64,000 nt of DNA, taken from contig CANLVP010000002.1 of the NCBI GenBank assembly GCA_947494675.1, positions 806,001 through 870,000 on the forward strand, read 5' to 3'. Of the stretch, positions 45,565 to 54,991 are shown piece by piece. This DNA is from an uncultured Paracoccaceae bacterium (GTDB lineage Bacteria; Pseudomonadota; Alphaproteobacteria; Rhodobacterales; Rhodobacteraceae). The position numbers were made by a program, and so were the translations under genes. The notes beneath the pieces were generated by a model. That model made no database searches, was not told the origin of the DNA, and saw only the letters and a program-made list of their open reading frames with translations. Every line of letters begins with the position of its first letter. Position 1 is the first letter of the stretch.

Positions 45565-46797
45565 TCAATCTGGCGCACGATAATCCTCGGCCCGCAGATC
45601 GTGTTTTGCCAGCTTATCGTAGAAGGTCTTACGCGCCACTTTCAGCGCCTTCGCGGTCTCTGTGGCATTGCCGCCCGTGCGGCGCAGCGCCTCAATGATC
45701 AGGCTACGTTCAACCTTGGCCATTTGCGCCGAAAGGCCAAGACCCTGTGCTGCGTCGGCCTCTTCCACGCCTAGGGCAAACCGCATCGCCGCATTCATCA
45801 ACGCGCGGGCATTGCCGGGCCAATCCTTGGCCATCTGACGTGCGATATCGTCCGCCGTGATCGTGGGCACCGGCAGGTTCGCCTGCTCACAGGCCTGTTC
45901 CACGTAGTGGCGGAACAGCACCGGCACATCCTCCATCCGTTCGCGCAATGACGGCACGCGCACGGCCATCAGATCAAGCCGCACCGCCAGATCACGCGAA
46001 AACGCGCCATCCCGCGCCAGCTTGCGCAAGGCCTGCGTGCTGCCCGTCACCACCCGCGCGGCACAGCCCGCCTCAAAGGCATCTAGCAATGCAAATTGCA
46101 CGTCGTCGGGCAATTGCCAGACCTCATCGAGGTACAGCGTCCCCGCCCCCGCCTGCGCCAAGGCATCGCGTAGGCCAGCCGCATCAAGCCCCGCTGCACT
46201 GCGTTTGACAAAGGGATGCCGCGACGATGCCGATAGCAAATGGATCACTTCGGCCACCTTTGGCGTGCCCGACCCCGGTTCCCCGGTGACCAGAACATCG
46301 GCACCCGTGCGGGCCACTTGCCGGACCCGGTCCCGCAGCTCTTGAGCCAAAGCCGACTGCCCAAACAGCATCCGCGCGGCAGCATCGCCGCTTTCAAGCT
46401 CAAGCCGCATCCGGCGATTGTCGAGCACCAGTGCCCGTTGCTCCAGCGCCCGTTCCACCCCAGATATCAGGGTCGCCGGGGCGCAGGGCTTTTCAAGAAA
46501 GGAAAACGCCCCCGCCTCCATCGCCTGCACGGCCATCGGGATGTCACCCTGCCCGGTCAGCAAGATCACCGGCAGATCGGGGTCAATGCTGCGGGCATAG
46601 TCCAGCAGGTGAAAGCCGTCCCGCCCCGGCATCCGCATGTCGCTGATGATGATGCCGTCAAAGTGACGCGTGATCTGGTCCTTGGCCGCAACAAACGACC
46701 CCGCCAAAAGCGGCACGCAATCGGCCAGTTCAAGCGTTTGCCCCAAGGCCTCGCGCACGGCAGCATCATCATCAACCAAGAGCACCTTGCGGGTCAT
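45565..46797 (-). CDS. dctD: DctD/NtrC-like response regulator with degenerate AAA+ domain
   Basis: A 410-residue regulator: receiver domain (phosphoacceptor D53 in IIISDMRMPGRDG), AAA+ domain and Fis-type helix-turn-helix (IEALRRTGGNATETAKALKVARKTFYDKL). The AAA+ domain is shortened: Walker A reads TGEPGSGTPKVAE, lacking the usual Lys, and the GAFTGA loop that contacts sigma-54 is missing, while Walker B (GTLYLDEVWQLP) remains. It therefore cannot activate sigma-54 polymerase in the usual way and may act with sigma-70, as known for Rhodobacter capsulatus NtrC. The ATG overlaps the stop of the kinase gene. Confidence 0.88.
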   Translation of the reverse strand: MTRKVLLVDDDAAVREALGQTLELADCVPLLAGSFVAAKDQITRHFDGIIISDMRMPGRDGFHLLDYARSIDPDLPVILLTGQGDIPMAVQAMEAGAFSFLEKPCAPATLISGVERALEQRALVLDNRRMRLELESGDAAARMLFGQSALAQELRDRVRQVARTGADVLVTGEPGSGTPKVAEVIHLLSASSRHPFVKRSAAGLDAAGLRDALAQAGAGTLYLDEVWQLPDDVQFALLDAFEAGCAARVVTGSTQALRKLARDGAFSRDLAVRLDLMAVRVPSLRERMEDVPVLFRHYVEQACEQANLPVPTITADDIARQMAKDWPGNARALMNAAMRFALGVEEADAAQGLGLSAQMAKVERSLIIEALRRTGGNATETAKALKVARKTFYDKLAKHDLRAEDYRAPD

Positions 46798-48575
46798 GCG
46801 GCCACCTCTGCCACTGCCCGATCAAGCGTCACAACAAAGACCGCACCGCCATCAGGATGGTTGCGCCCCCGAATTTCGCCGCCGAAGCTCTGCACCAATC
46901 CGTATGAAATCGACAGCCCAAGGCCGAGCCCCTCTTTGGTCGGCATCTGCTTGGTGGAATAGAACGGCTCAAAAACCTTCTCAGGATCGCTCAGCCCCGG
47001 GCCCTTGTCGCGAATGCTCAGCGTGGCTTTGCCGCCATGCACGTCCAACGCGATGTCCAGGGCGCGGTCCTCGCCGCCATCCATCGCATCCAGCGCATTG
47101 ACCACGAGGTTCAAGACGACCTGCTGCAACCGCACCTCGCCCCCGCGCACCAAAAGCGGTCCCGTGGGGCGATCCCATGCAACCGTTACGGCCTCGTCCT
47201 GCAAACGGGTCGCCAAAATCTCAAGCACACCATCCACCACGGCCACCAGATCGACGTCGCGCATCGCGGCGCTTTCCTGCCGGGCAAAGGCGCGCAGGTT
47301 CTTGATGATCCGCCCCATGCGGCGCGCCAAATCGCTGATCCGCCCCAGGTTTTGTTGGGCGATATCTGGCTTTCCCTTATCCAGAAAGGCTTCTGCATTT
47401 TCAGCGAATGATCGGATCGCCATCAGCGGCTGGTTCAATTCATGACTGATCCCTGCCGACATCTGACCAAGCGCCGACAGCTTGCCTGCCTCCACCAAAT
47501 CGGCCTGCGCCTGATGCAACCGCGCCTGCGCATCGCGGCGTTCCGCCACTTCGCGCAACAGATTGGCGTTCACGTCCTCAAGCTCCGCAGTGCGGTCCAT
47601 CACACGGGCCTCAAGCCGTGCGTTTGCTTCGGCCAGCGTGCGCCTGCGCTCGGTCGCCCAAAAGACGAACGCCCCGAAGGCCAGCGCCAAGGCCCCCGCC
47701 ACCGCCGCCTGCAACAGCGCCAGTTGCCGCACCGGGGCCACGTCGAACAAGGCCTCTCCGGTCAGTCCGATCACCGGCATCGGCCGCGTCAGATGCAAAC
47801 CCCGGTCCGGCAAATAGCGACCGCCATCCATCTCCCAAATCTCGTGGCGGTCCCGCACGATCTGCGCGTCGATCTGTGGCAAGGCACTGACGACGCCCGC
47901 GGGATATTCCGCACTTTGTGCCGCCGCCCGCACATCACCGGTGCGCGACTTCAACACCAGTTCCGTCCGGCTGCTGACAAACACCACGCCAAGCTCGTCT
48001 GTGAAAAACACCGTTGGCCGGCTGCCGCGCCAATTGGCCTCGACCGCCTCGACATCCGCCGCGACAATGACCGCCCCCATCACCGGGCCGTCCGGCGCAA
48101 ACACCGGGGCCGCGAACAAATAGACCCGCCGGTCGTAACGGCTGCTCAACAAATGGTAGACCCCAAGCGCCCCATGCATCGCCCGTACAAAATAGGGCCT
48201 TTCAGCGTGGTTCATTAAGGCCCCGGCCGAGGCTGCCGCCAATTCACGCCCATCCGTGCCCACCACGACGATATCGAGCGGGCCCGCCTTACCGGCAAGA
48301 TCAATCAGGAAATCCGCTTGGCCCCGTACGTCGCCTTGCGCCAGCACATCAGCCACATCCGGATGCGCCGCTACGACCACAGCAAGACTGCGAAACCGGT
48401 CCAATTCGCTTTTGATACTGTCGCCAGCGAGGGTCAGATCGGCCTGTCCTGCCGCCTCCAGCTGATCCAACGCGCGCCCTTCAGCGGTCCACCAAACCGC
48501 CCCGGACACAGCCGCCACACCGATCAAATAGATCAGGATCAGAACAACGCGACGGGGCATCAGGGCAGCAAACAT
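46794..48575 (-). CDS. dctB: DctB-like sensor histidine kinase
   Basis: A 593-residue membrane kinase. Two transmembrane helices (residues about 8-28 and 285-305) flank a periplasmic double-Cache-like sensor domain. A coiled coil follows, then the dimerisation domain with the phosphohistidine in MSAGISHELNQPLMAIRSFAENA (near residue 378) and the ATPase with LNLVVNALDAM (N box), IRDKGPGLSD (G1) and KEGLGLGLSISYGLVQ (G2). It probably senses extracellular C4-dicarboxylates and controls dctPQM through the adjacent regulator. Confidence 0.9.
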   Translation of the reverse strand: MFAALMPRRVVLILIYLIGVAAVSGAVWWTAEGRALDQLEAAGQADLTLAGDSIKSELDRFRSLAVVVAAHPDVADVLAQGDVRGQADFLIDLAGKAGPLDIVVVGTDGRELAAASAGALMNHAERPYFVRAMHGALGVYHLLSSRYDRRVYLFAAPVFAPDGPVMGAVIVAADVEAVEANWRGSRPTVFFTDELGVVFVSSRTELVLKSRTGDVRAAAQSAEYPAGVVSALPQIDAQIVRDRHEIWEMDGGRYLPDRGLHLTRPMPVIGLTGEALFDVAPVRQLALLQAAVAGALALAFGAFVFWATERRRTLAEANARLEARVMDRTAELEDVNANLLREVAERRDAQARLHQAQADLVEAGKLSALGQMSAGISHELNQPLMAIRSFAENAEAFLDKGKPDIAQQNLGRISDLARRMGRIIKNLRAFARQESAAMRDVDLVAVVDGVLEILATRLQDEAVTVAWDRPTGPLLVRGGEVRLQQVVLNLVVNALDAMDGGEDRALDIALDVHGGKATLSIRDKGPGLSDPEKVFEPFYSTKQMPTKEGLGLGLSISYGLVQSFGGEIRGRNHPDGGAVFVVTLDRAVAEVAA

Positions 48576-48615
48576 GTGTCATCTTTAGGCATTGGGCCCT
48601 GCAATGGCTAGATGC

Positions 48616-49449
48616 TCAGGTCTTTGGCGTGTCCTCGGCCACGATGGCGCGCAAGGTCTCTGCCGCGGTCTCAATCTGCTCAATCGTGGCATCTGCCCCG
48701 GTCAAATCAGACACCCCCGGCACCTGCCCCACGATATTGCCCGCCACGACAACCTTGGCCATCGGTTGCGTGATCCGTAGCGCCAGCACCAGCCGCACCA
48801 GCTGTGTCACCATGCCTTCGCTATTGGCCACCAACACAATCGCCTGATAGCGATTGGTCTCAGCCCGCGACACGATCGTTTCGTGATCTTCCCCGACGGA
48901 CATTTCCACGTCCCAGCCTTCGCGGCGGAAAATATCTGTAGCAATCTCAATGCCCAGCGTGTGCGTCTCGTCAGGTGCCAACGCAAAAAGTGTCGGCTTG
49001 CCCTTCAACGTGCCCCAACCGCTGTCGATGACATGCCGCAGCCCGCGGATAATACGGTAAAGCCGCCCGCTCGCCAGCGTCACCTCAAGAAATGACACAC
49101 GGTCCTCTTCCCACATGACGCCAAGCCGTCGCGCCGCACCTGCGACATATCCCAGATAGATTGCTTCAGCCGAGGCGCCATCACTGCGGGCGTTCAGAAT
49201 AAACCGGTCCCCGGCGGATTCGTCCCGCGACAACAGATCAGCGCAAAGCATATCGATCTCTTCGGCGGTCGGTTGATGGTCTGGCTTTGCGGCACGCGGC
49301 ATCCGGAACGCCAAGCGGCGCACAACCTCACGCGCAACCGTTTCGACCGCGTCCCCCGGAAGGCTGGAATGGACACGCCGAAAATGCGCATCCGCAGCCT
49401 CATAGGCTGACCGATCAAGCTGATCGCTGTCGATGGGCTTTCGCGCCAT
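48616..49449 (-). CDS. B12-binding-domain regulator, AerR/PpaA-like
   Basis: A 277-residue soluble protein. The C-terminal half is a Rossmann-like cobalamin-binding domain with the ExHxxG-type motif PDETHTLGIEIA near residue 162 (base-off B12 ligand His) and ends with VVAGNIVGQVPG. The N-terminal half is helical. It resembles the AerR/PpaA proteins that use B12 or heme to tune light- and oxygen-dependent gene expression in Rhodobacterales. No photosynthesis genes are seen here, so its targets are unknown. It is divergent from the P450 gene over a 188-bp gap. Confidence 0.8.
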   Translation of the reverse strand: MARKPIDSDQLDRSAYEAADAHFRRVHSSLPGDAVETVAREVVRRLAFRMPRAAKPDHQPTAEEIDMLCADLLSRDESAGDRFILNARSDGASAEAIYLGYVAGAARRLGVMWEEDRVSFLEVTLASGRLYRIIRGLRHVIDSGWGTLKGKPTLFALAPDETHTLGIEIATDIFRREGWDVEMSVGEDHETIVSRAETNRYQAIVLVANSEGMVTQLVRLVLALRITQPMAKVVVAGNIVGQVPGVSDLTGADATIEQIETAAETLRAIVAEDTPKT

Positions 49450-49637
49450 CTCGTCTCACTCCCTTTTTGGCCAAGTTCTGGCCAGCACGTCGACCGCATC
49501 TCTTCTCTTTGGAAAGAGTTCTGCGCCCCCGCATGCATCCTACGGTATACAGTATCATGAAGGTGCCACCTGCCGTTGCGTCAGATCGTCACGTGCGACA
49601 GCTTGCCATTCAGCTGCGGCTTTGGCACTGAAACCAT

Positions 49638-50801
49638 ATGCAATCCTTGGCCCAATCCCCCACCGATCCCGCTTTCGTCCAAAACCCATATCCGTTCTAT
49701 GATCGCGCGCGGGCCTTGGGTGACGTGTTCTATTGGGACGACTACGCGATGCCCTGCGCCGTCTCACACCGCGCCGTCACCGCCGCCCTGCGCGACCGGC
49801 GCATGGGCCGTGAAGCGCCAGCCGACATGGTGACCGAGACGCCCCCGCACCTCGCACCGTTTTACGCGGTTGAGGCGCATTCCATGCTCGAACTTGAACC
49901 GCCCGCGCATACCCGCCTGCGCGGTCTGGTCCTGCGGGCTTTTACGTCGCGCCGGATTGCGGGATTGGCCCCCGAAATCGAACAGCTTTGCCATGATCTG
50001 ATCGACCGCTTCCCTGATGGCTCGTTTGATTTGCTGACCGCCTACGCGCAACCGATCCCGGTGATCATCATCGCGCGGCTCTTGGGCGTGCCTGAACAGG
50101 ATGCCGATCAGCTTTTGACCTGGTCGAACGCCATGGTGGCCATGTATCAGGCCCGCCGCACCCGCCAGATCGAAGACGACGCCGTCGCGGCCACCCAAGC
50201 CTTCACCGCCTATGTGGCGGATCATATTGCGGCCAAGCGCAAGGCCCCGGCAGATGATCTGCTCTCCACCCTGATTGCTGCCCGCGACGCCGGCGACAGG
50301 CTCTCGGACGCGGAACTGACCACCACCCTCATTCTGCTCCTGAACGCGGGGCATGAGGCGACAGTGCATACCTTGGGGAACGGCGTCAAAACACAGCTGG
50401 AACAAGGCGTTACGACATCGACCCCCGCCGCCGTCGAAGAAATCCTGCGCTTCGACCCACCCCTGCATATGTTCACCCGCTGGGTCTACGAGGACCTCGA
50501 CCTCTACGGCACAACACTCAAACGCGGCGACCAGATCGCCTGCCTCCTCGGGGCCGCCAATCGCGACCCAATGGCCTACCCGAACCCACACATCTTTGAC
50601 CCAAATCGCGAAGGCCCCGCCAACACTGCCTTTGGCGGCGGCATCCATTTCTGCGTCGGCGCGCCATTGGCACGGTTAGAGCTGCAAATCGCGCTGCAAA
50701 CCCTGCACGCCCGCTGCCCCAACCTCGCTTTGGCGGAACCGCCCCAATACGGCGACGTCTACCATTTCCACGGCCTCAGCGCCCTCACCGTCACAACGTG
50801 A
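49638..50801 (+). CDS. Cytochrome P450
   Basis: A 387-residue soluble bacterial P450. The I-helix reads LLNAGHEATVH, the ExxR motif is AVEEILRFDPP, and the heme-binding loop FGGGIHFCVGAPLARLE carries the axial cysteine near residue 338. The length is typical for class I enzymes that receive electrons from a ferredoxin and reductase; no ferredoxin gene is adjacent, though Fpr is encoded at 56214. The substrate is unknown. There is no Shine-Dalgarno before the ATG. Its TGA stop is the start of copy 2 of the 130-bp element. Confidence 0.92.
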   Translation: MQSLAQSPTDPAFVQNPYPFYDRARALGDVFYWDDYAMPCAVSHRAVTAALRDRRMGREAPADMVTETPPHLAPFYAVEAHSMLELEPPAHTRLRGLVLRAFTSRRIAGLAPEIEQLCHDLIDRFPDGSFDLLTAYAQPIPVIIIARLLGVPEQDADQLLTWSNAMVAMYQARRTRQIEDDAVAATQAFTAYVADHIAAKRKAPADDLLSTLIAARDAGDRLSDAELTTTLILLLNAGHEATVHTLGNGVKTQLEQGVTTSTPAAVEEILRFDPPLHMFTRWVYEDLDLYGTTLKRGDQIACLLGAANRDPMAYPNPHIFDPNREGPANTAFGGGIHFCVGAPLARLELQIALQTLHARCPNLALAEPPQYGDVYHFHGLSALTVTT

Positions 50802-50928
50802 TTCCACAATGGGTCAAGGCTGCGCAGCACCGCGCAAAGCGCGGCCCGGCCTTGAGGCTTTGGGGAATCGCCCCACCCTTGATGAGGTGACTTGAGGATC
50901 GCACAGATCCCTCAAGCACCTCTCAGCA
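50797..50928 (+). repeat. 130-bp structured element, copy 2 (P450 end)
   Basis: Nearly identical to 41808-41939, again starting at the upstream gene's stop codon and lying in a gap between convergent genes (P450 and the AsnC-type gene). The stem CTTGAGGATC/GATCCCTCAAG is unchanged while its loop differs. Confidence 0.85.
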
Positions 50929-51026
50929 GAAAGAGTTCACACCACAACCTACACCACGCCCGAACACCTCCGGCGCGGTCCCGATGTCTGAGAGAACAAT
51001 GCGCGGTAGCGCACCTTTGCCTCACC

Positions 51027-51488
51027 CTACAAAGGCAGGGCCACGGTCGATTTGATCTCTTCCATCGACAACAAGGCGGTGACGTTAAACACCCGCACTT
51101 CCGAAATCAGCGCCTGATAGAACTCGTCATAGGCTCGCGCATTTCGCACCCGCACTTTCAGGATGTAATCAATATCCCCCGCCAGCCTGTGCGCCTCTTG
51201 CACTTCGGGACGCGCCCGCAGGGCACCAAGGAACTTTTCCTGCCAGTCCGCCTCATGCTCTGACGTGCGGATCAGCACAAAGAAACAGGCCTCAAACCCC
51301 AGCGCTTCAGCGTCCAGCATCACCGTCTGCTGACCGATCACCCCAGCCTCGCGCAATTTGCGAATACGGTTCCAGACCGGGGTCTTGGATGACCCCACTT
51401 CCTTGGCGATTTCGTCCAAAGACCGGCTTGCATCCGCCTGCAACGCCGCAAGGATCTTCCGATCAACCTCATCAATCCGCACTGACAT
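51027..51488 (-). CDS. Lrp/AsnC family transcriptional regulator
   Basis: A 153-residue regulator with an N-terminal winged helix (DEVDRKILAALQADASRSLDEIAKEVGSSKTPVWNRIRKL) and a C-terminal RAM ligand-binding domain (AHRLAGDIDYILKVRVRN). ATG 51488 follows the typical start MSVRIDEVDRKIL; an in-frame start at 51545 is less credible. It is encoded divergently from cysG, and an A/T-rich palindrome lies between them, so it probably controls the sulfur assimilation operon and itself in response to an amino acid such as cysteine or a precursor (inference). Confidence 0.9.
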   Translation of the reverse strand: MSVRIDEVDRKILAALQADASRSLDEIAKEVGSSKTPVWNRIRKLREAGVIGQQTVMLDAEALGFEACFFVLIRTSEHEADWQEKFLGALRARPEVQEAHRLAGDIDYILKVRVRNARAYDEFYQALISEVRVFNVTALLSMEEIKSTVALPL

Positions 51489-51585
51489 TCTGATTTTGGG
51501 CCTTTCGCAGGAAAGCTGGCCTTTTGCAGCGCAGCATTGGAACATTCATCCTTATCTACGGCTTCATATGGGCAAAAACCAGAAA

Positions 51586-51598
51586 AATATTCTATATT
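51586..51598. promoter_or_regulatory. A/T-rich palindrome between asnC-type gene and cysG
   Basis: AATAT-TCT-ATATT, a 13-bp inverted repeat 32 bases before the cysG ATG. It has the character of an Lrp/AsnC operator or a promoter -10 region. Confidence 0.4.
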
Positions 51599-51629
51599 GA
51601 GTGCAAGCAATCGCGAAGAGAGTACCGAA

Positions 51630-53018
51630 ATGGATCACTTCCCTGTCTTCATGGCCGTCGCAGGCCGCCGCATCGTCCTTTCGGGCGGCGGTGATGCTGC
51701 GCTGGCGAAACTGCGCCTGATCCTCAAAACCACCGCCAAGATCACCGTGATCGCGGCTGAGGCGGCACCCGAAATCCACGCCTGGGCCGAACAGGGCAAA
51801 CTGACCCTGATCCCCCGCGCAATGGAAGCAGGCGATGCGATGTGCGCCGTGCTCTTCTACGCGGCGAACGAAGACGACGCCGAAGACGCCCGCGTCGCCG
51901 CCCTCGCCCATGCCGACGGGGCACGCGTCAACATCGTCGATAACCTCGCCGACAGCCAATTCATCACACCCGCCATCGTGGACCGTGACCCTGTTGTGGT
52001 GGCCATCGGCACCGAAGGCGCGGCCCCCGTGTTGGCGCGCAAGATCAAGGCCGACCTTGAAGAACAGCTGCCAGCCTCGCTTGGCACCCTTGCCCGCATC
52101 GGCAAGACCTTCCGCCACGCGGTTGACGTGCTGCCTATGGGCCGCAAGCGCCGTGACTTCTGGTCGCGCTTCTACTTCTCCAAAGGCGCCGAGGCACTGG
52201 CCCAAGGCGAAGATCACGTCATCCCTGCCCTTGGTACGCTTCTGGACGAGGCCATCATGTCTAGCGACCGCGCGGGCCATGTCCACCTTGTGGGCGCAGG
52301 CCCCGGCGATCCCGATCTGCTGACGCTCAAGGCCCGCAAGGCGCTCGATACCGCTGACGTGGTGATCCACGATCGCCTTGTGACGCCTGAAATCCTTGAA
52401 CTCGCCCGCCGCGAAGCAACGATCATCGACGCAGGCAAAGAAGGCTTTGGCAAATCCACGCCGCAAGCCGAGATTGATGCGCTGATCGTGGAACATGCCC
52501 GCGCCGGTGCGCAGGTTGTGCGGCTTAAGGCGGGTGACCCGACCGTCTTTGGACGTCTGGACGAAGAGATTGACGCGCTCACCGCCGCCGACATCCCCTA
52601 TACGATCGTGCCCGGCATCACAGCCGCCTCTGCTGGCGTCGCAAATATCGGTCAAAGCCTGACAAAGCGTGGCCGCAATTCTGCGATCCGCTTTATCACC
52701 GGCCACGACACCAAGGGCTACACCGATCACGACTGGCGCGCGTTGGCCGAACCCGGTCAGGTCGCGGCAATCTACATGGGCAAGCGCGCCGCACGTTTTA
52801 TCCAAGGACGTTTGCTGATGCACGGGGCCGACCCGGCAACCCCCGTCACCGTGATCGAAAACGTCAGCCGCACCAATCAGCGCATCATCGCCACCACATT
52901 GGCAGAGCTGGAACCAACCATTTCAAACGCAGGCCTCACCGGCCCCGCAATCACTTTCCTTGGCCTCGCCCCGCGCGACGCCCTGGCTGTGCAACTCCCC
53001 CAACAAGAGGCGATCTGA
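51630..53018 (+). CDS. cysG: Siroheme synthase
   Basis: A trifunctional enzyme of 462 residues making siroheme for sulfite reductase. The N-terminal dehydrogenase/ferrochelatase part shows MDHFPVFMAVAGRRIVLSGGGDAALAKLRLI, and the C-terminal uroporphyrinogen-III methyltransferase starts VHLVGAGPGDPDLLTLKARKAL and has VVRLKAGDPTVFGR, VPGITAASAGVA and YMGKRAA. ATG 51630 fits the conserved start. Its TGA overlaps the next ATG by one base. It begins the operon cysG-DUF2849-cysI-cysH-DUF934. Confidence 0.95.
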   Translation: MDHFPVFMAVAGRRIVLSGGGDAALAKLRLILKTTAKITVIAAEAAPEIHAWAEQGKLTLIPRAMEAGDAMCAVLFYAANEDDAEDARVAALAHADGARVNIVDNLADSQFITPAIVDRDPVVVAIGTEGAAPVLARKIKADLEEQLPASLGTLARIGKTFRHAVDVLPMGRKRRDFWSRFYFSKGAEALAQGEDHVIPALGTLLDEAIMSSDRAGHVHLVGAGPGDPDLLTLKARKALDTADVVIHDRLVTPEILELARREATIIDAGKEGFGKSTPQAEIDALIVEHARAGAQVVRLKAGDPTVFGRLDEEIDALTAADIPYTIVPGITAASAGVANIGQSLTKRGRNSAIRFITGHDTKGYTDHDWRALAEPGQVAAIYMGKRAARFIQGRLLMHGADPATPVTVIENVSRTNQRIIATTLAELEPTISNAGLTGPAITFLGLAPRDALAVQLPQQEAI

Positions 53019-53317
53019 TGCCCCGCACATTCACACCCAAAGTTGTGACCGCCAACGCGCTGCTGGAAGGCGACGCCGTCTGGCTGACCGAGGACAACAC
53101 ATGGACCCGCGACATGGCCAAGGCAGAGCTGCTGACAGATGAGGCCCATGCTGAGTTGCGCCTGCTTGAGGCCGCTGGCCGCCAAGACGAAATCGCAGGT
53201 CCCTACCTCGCGGACGCCAAAGCCACAGACGACGGCCCCGCACCAACCCACTTCCGAGAGGATTTCCGCACCCGCGGTCCTTCGAACTACAACCACGGCA
53301 AACAGGCAGAGGTCTGA
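53018..53317 (+). CDS. DUF2849 small protein of the sulfite reductase operon
   Basis: A 99-residue soluble protein (MPRTFTPKVVTANALLEGDAVWL, then NHGKQAEV at the end). DUF2849 members are found between cysG and cysI in alphaproteobacteria; the role is unknown but may concern electron supply to CysI. The TGATG junction with cysG and the three-base gap to cysI show tight coupling. Confidence 0.88.
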   Translation: MPRTFTPKVVTANALLEGDAVWLTEDNTWTRDMAKAELLTDEAHAELRLLEAAGRQDEIAGPYLADAKATDDGPAPTHFREDFRTRGPSNYNHGKQAEV

Positions 53318-53320
53318 TCC

Positions 53321-54991
53321 ATGTATAGCTACAATGACTTTGACGCAGCTTTCGTTGCCGAACGTAATCGCCAGTTCCGCGCCCAAGTGGAACGCCGCAT
53401 CGACGGATCACTGACCGAGGACGAATTCAAGCCGCTGCGCCTGATGAACGGCCTTTATCTGCAACTGCACGCCTATATGCTGCGCGTGGCGATCCCTTAC
53501 GGCACGCTCAACTCTGCACAGATGGATCAGCTGGCGTTCATCGCGGACAAATTTGACAAGGGTTACGGCCACTTCACCACCCGTCAGAACATCCAGTACA
53601 ACTGGCCAAAGCTGAACGAAGTGCCTGACATCCTCGAAGCCTTGGCTGACGTGGAAATGCACGCGCTGCAAACATCCGGCAACACCATCCGTAACGTGAC
53701 TGCCGACCACTTTGCCGGGGCCGCTGCCGATGAGATCGCAGACCCGCGCCCCGTGGCAGAGCTGCTACGCCAGTGGTCGACGGATCACCCTGAATTCCAG
53801 TTCCTGCCGCGCAAATTCAAGATTGCTGTGACAGGTTCCCCCAACGACCGCGCTGTCACCCGCGCCCACGACATCGGGCTGCGCATGGTGCAAAACGACG
53901 CGGGCGAAAACGGGTTTGAGGTCATCGTGGGCGGCGGGCTTGGCCGTACCCCGATGGTAGGCAAGGTGATCCGCGATTTTCTTCCGGTCGCGGATCTTCT
54001 TGCCTACGTCGAAGCGATTGTCAGCGTCTACAACCTCCTGGGTCGCCGCGACAACAAGTACAAAGCGCGGATCAAAATCACTGTCCATGAAAACGGGCTT
54101 GAGACCATTCGCGACATGGTTGAGTCACGTTTCGAACAAATCAAACCGGGTTTCACCGGGTTTGATCAGGGACTTCTTGCACAAATCGAACATGCCTTCG
54201 CGACACCGGCGTTTAAGGCCGCCAGCACCGATGGCTATGAGGCCGCCCGTTTGGCCAACCCTGCGTTCCGGTCCTGGACCGATACCAACCTGACCGCACA
54301 CAAGAATGACGGCTATGCCATCGTGTCTGTCTCGATCAAAAAGCACGGGCAGACGCCGGGCGACGCGACCTCTGACCAGATGCGCGCGCTGGCCCAGATC
54401 GCCCGCGACTATGGCCATGATGAACTGCGCATCAGCCACGAGCAAAACGTGATCCTGCCGCATGTGCATAAATCCGACCTGCCCGCGATTTACGCCGCCC
54501 TGCGCGAGGCCGATTTGGCCACGGCAAACATCGGGCTCGTCTCTGACATCATCGCCTGCCCCGGCATGGATTACTGTGCGCTGGCCACGGCCCGGTCGAT
54601 CCCGGTCGCGCAACAGATCGCCACGCGGTTTGATGAGCTAAAAGTGGAACACGACGTGGGTCCGCTCAAGATCAAGATCTCGGGCTGCATCAACGCCTGT
54701 GGCCACCACCACGTGGGTCACATCGGCATCCTGGGCCTCGACCGTGCAGGCGTTGAAAACTACCAGATCACCCTTGGCGGCGACGGCACCGAGGACACGC
54801 ATATCGGCGAACGTGCAGGCCCCGGCTTTGCCTACGACGAAATCGTGCCCGCCATCGAGCGCCTTGTGCTGGGCTACCTTGATCTGCGCACCGACCCCGA
54901 AGAGACGTTCCTCCAGACCTTCCGCCGTCTGGGTGCCGACCCGTTCAAAGCCATCCTCTATCCAGCCAAAGAGGCCCAAAATGCCGCTTAA
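53321..54991 (+). CDS. cysI: Ferredoxin-type sulfite reductase hemoprotein
   Basis: A 556-residue siroheme and [4Fe-4S] enzyme reducing sulfite to sulfide. Two half-domains are seen (GYGHFTTRQNIQYNW and HDELRISHEQNVILPH), and the cluster cysteines are in CPGMDYCALA (near residue 412) and SGCINACGHHHVG (near residue 456). All four cysteines are present. Length and the DUF2849/DUF934 partners fit the alphaproteobacterial sulfite reductase rather than nitrite reductase. Its end overlaps cysH by 11 bases. Confidence 0.94.
   Translation: MYSYNDFDAAFVAERNRQFRAQVERRIDGSLTEDEFKPLRLMNGLYLQLHAYMLRVAIPYGTLNSAQMDQLAFIADKFDKGYGHFTTRQNIQYNWPKLNEVPDILEALADVEMHALQTSGNTIRNVTADHFAGAAADEIADPRPVAELLRQWSTDHPEFQFLPRKFKIAVTGSPNDRAVTRAHDIGLRMVQNDAGENGFEVIVGGGLGRTPMVGKVIRDFLPVADLLAYVEAIVSVYNLLGRRDNKYKARIKITVHENGLETIRDMVESRFEQIKPGFTGFDQGLLAQIEHAFATPAFKAASTDGYEAARLANPAFRSWTDTNLTAHKNDGYAIVSVSIKKHGQTPGDATSDQMRALAQIARDYGHDELRISHEQNVILPHVHKSDLPAIYAALREADLATANIGLVSDIIACPGMDYCALATARSIPVAQQIATRFDELKVEHDVGPLKIKISGCINACGHHHVGHIGILGLDRAGVENYQITLGGDGTEDTHIGERAGPGFAYDEIVPAIERLVLGYLDLRTDPEETFLQTFRRLGADPFKAILYPAKEAQNAA

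Noticed and set aside
51564-52823. 419-codon minus-strand ORF opposite cysG
   Set aside because: cysG motifs are complete on the plus strand; the antisense frame has no recognisable domain.
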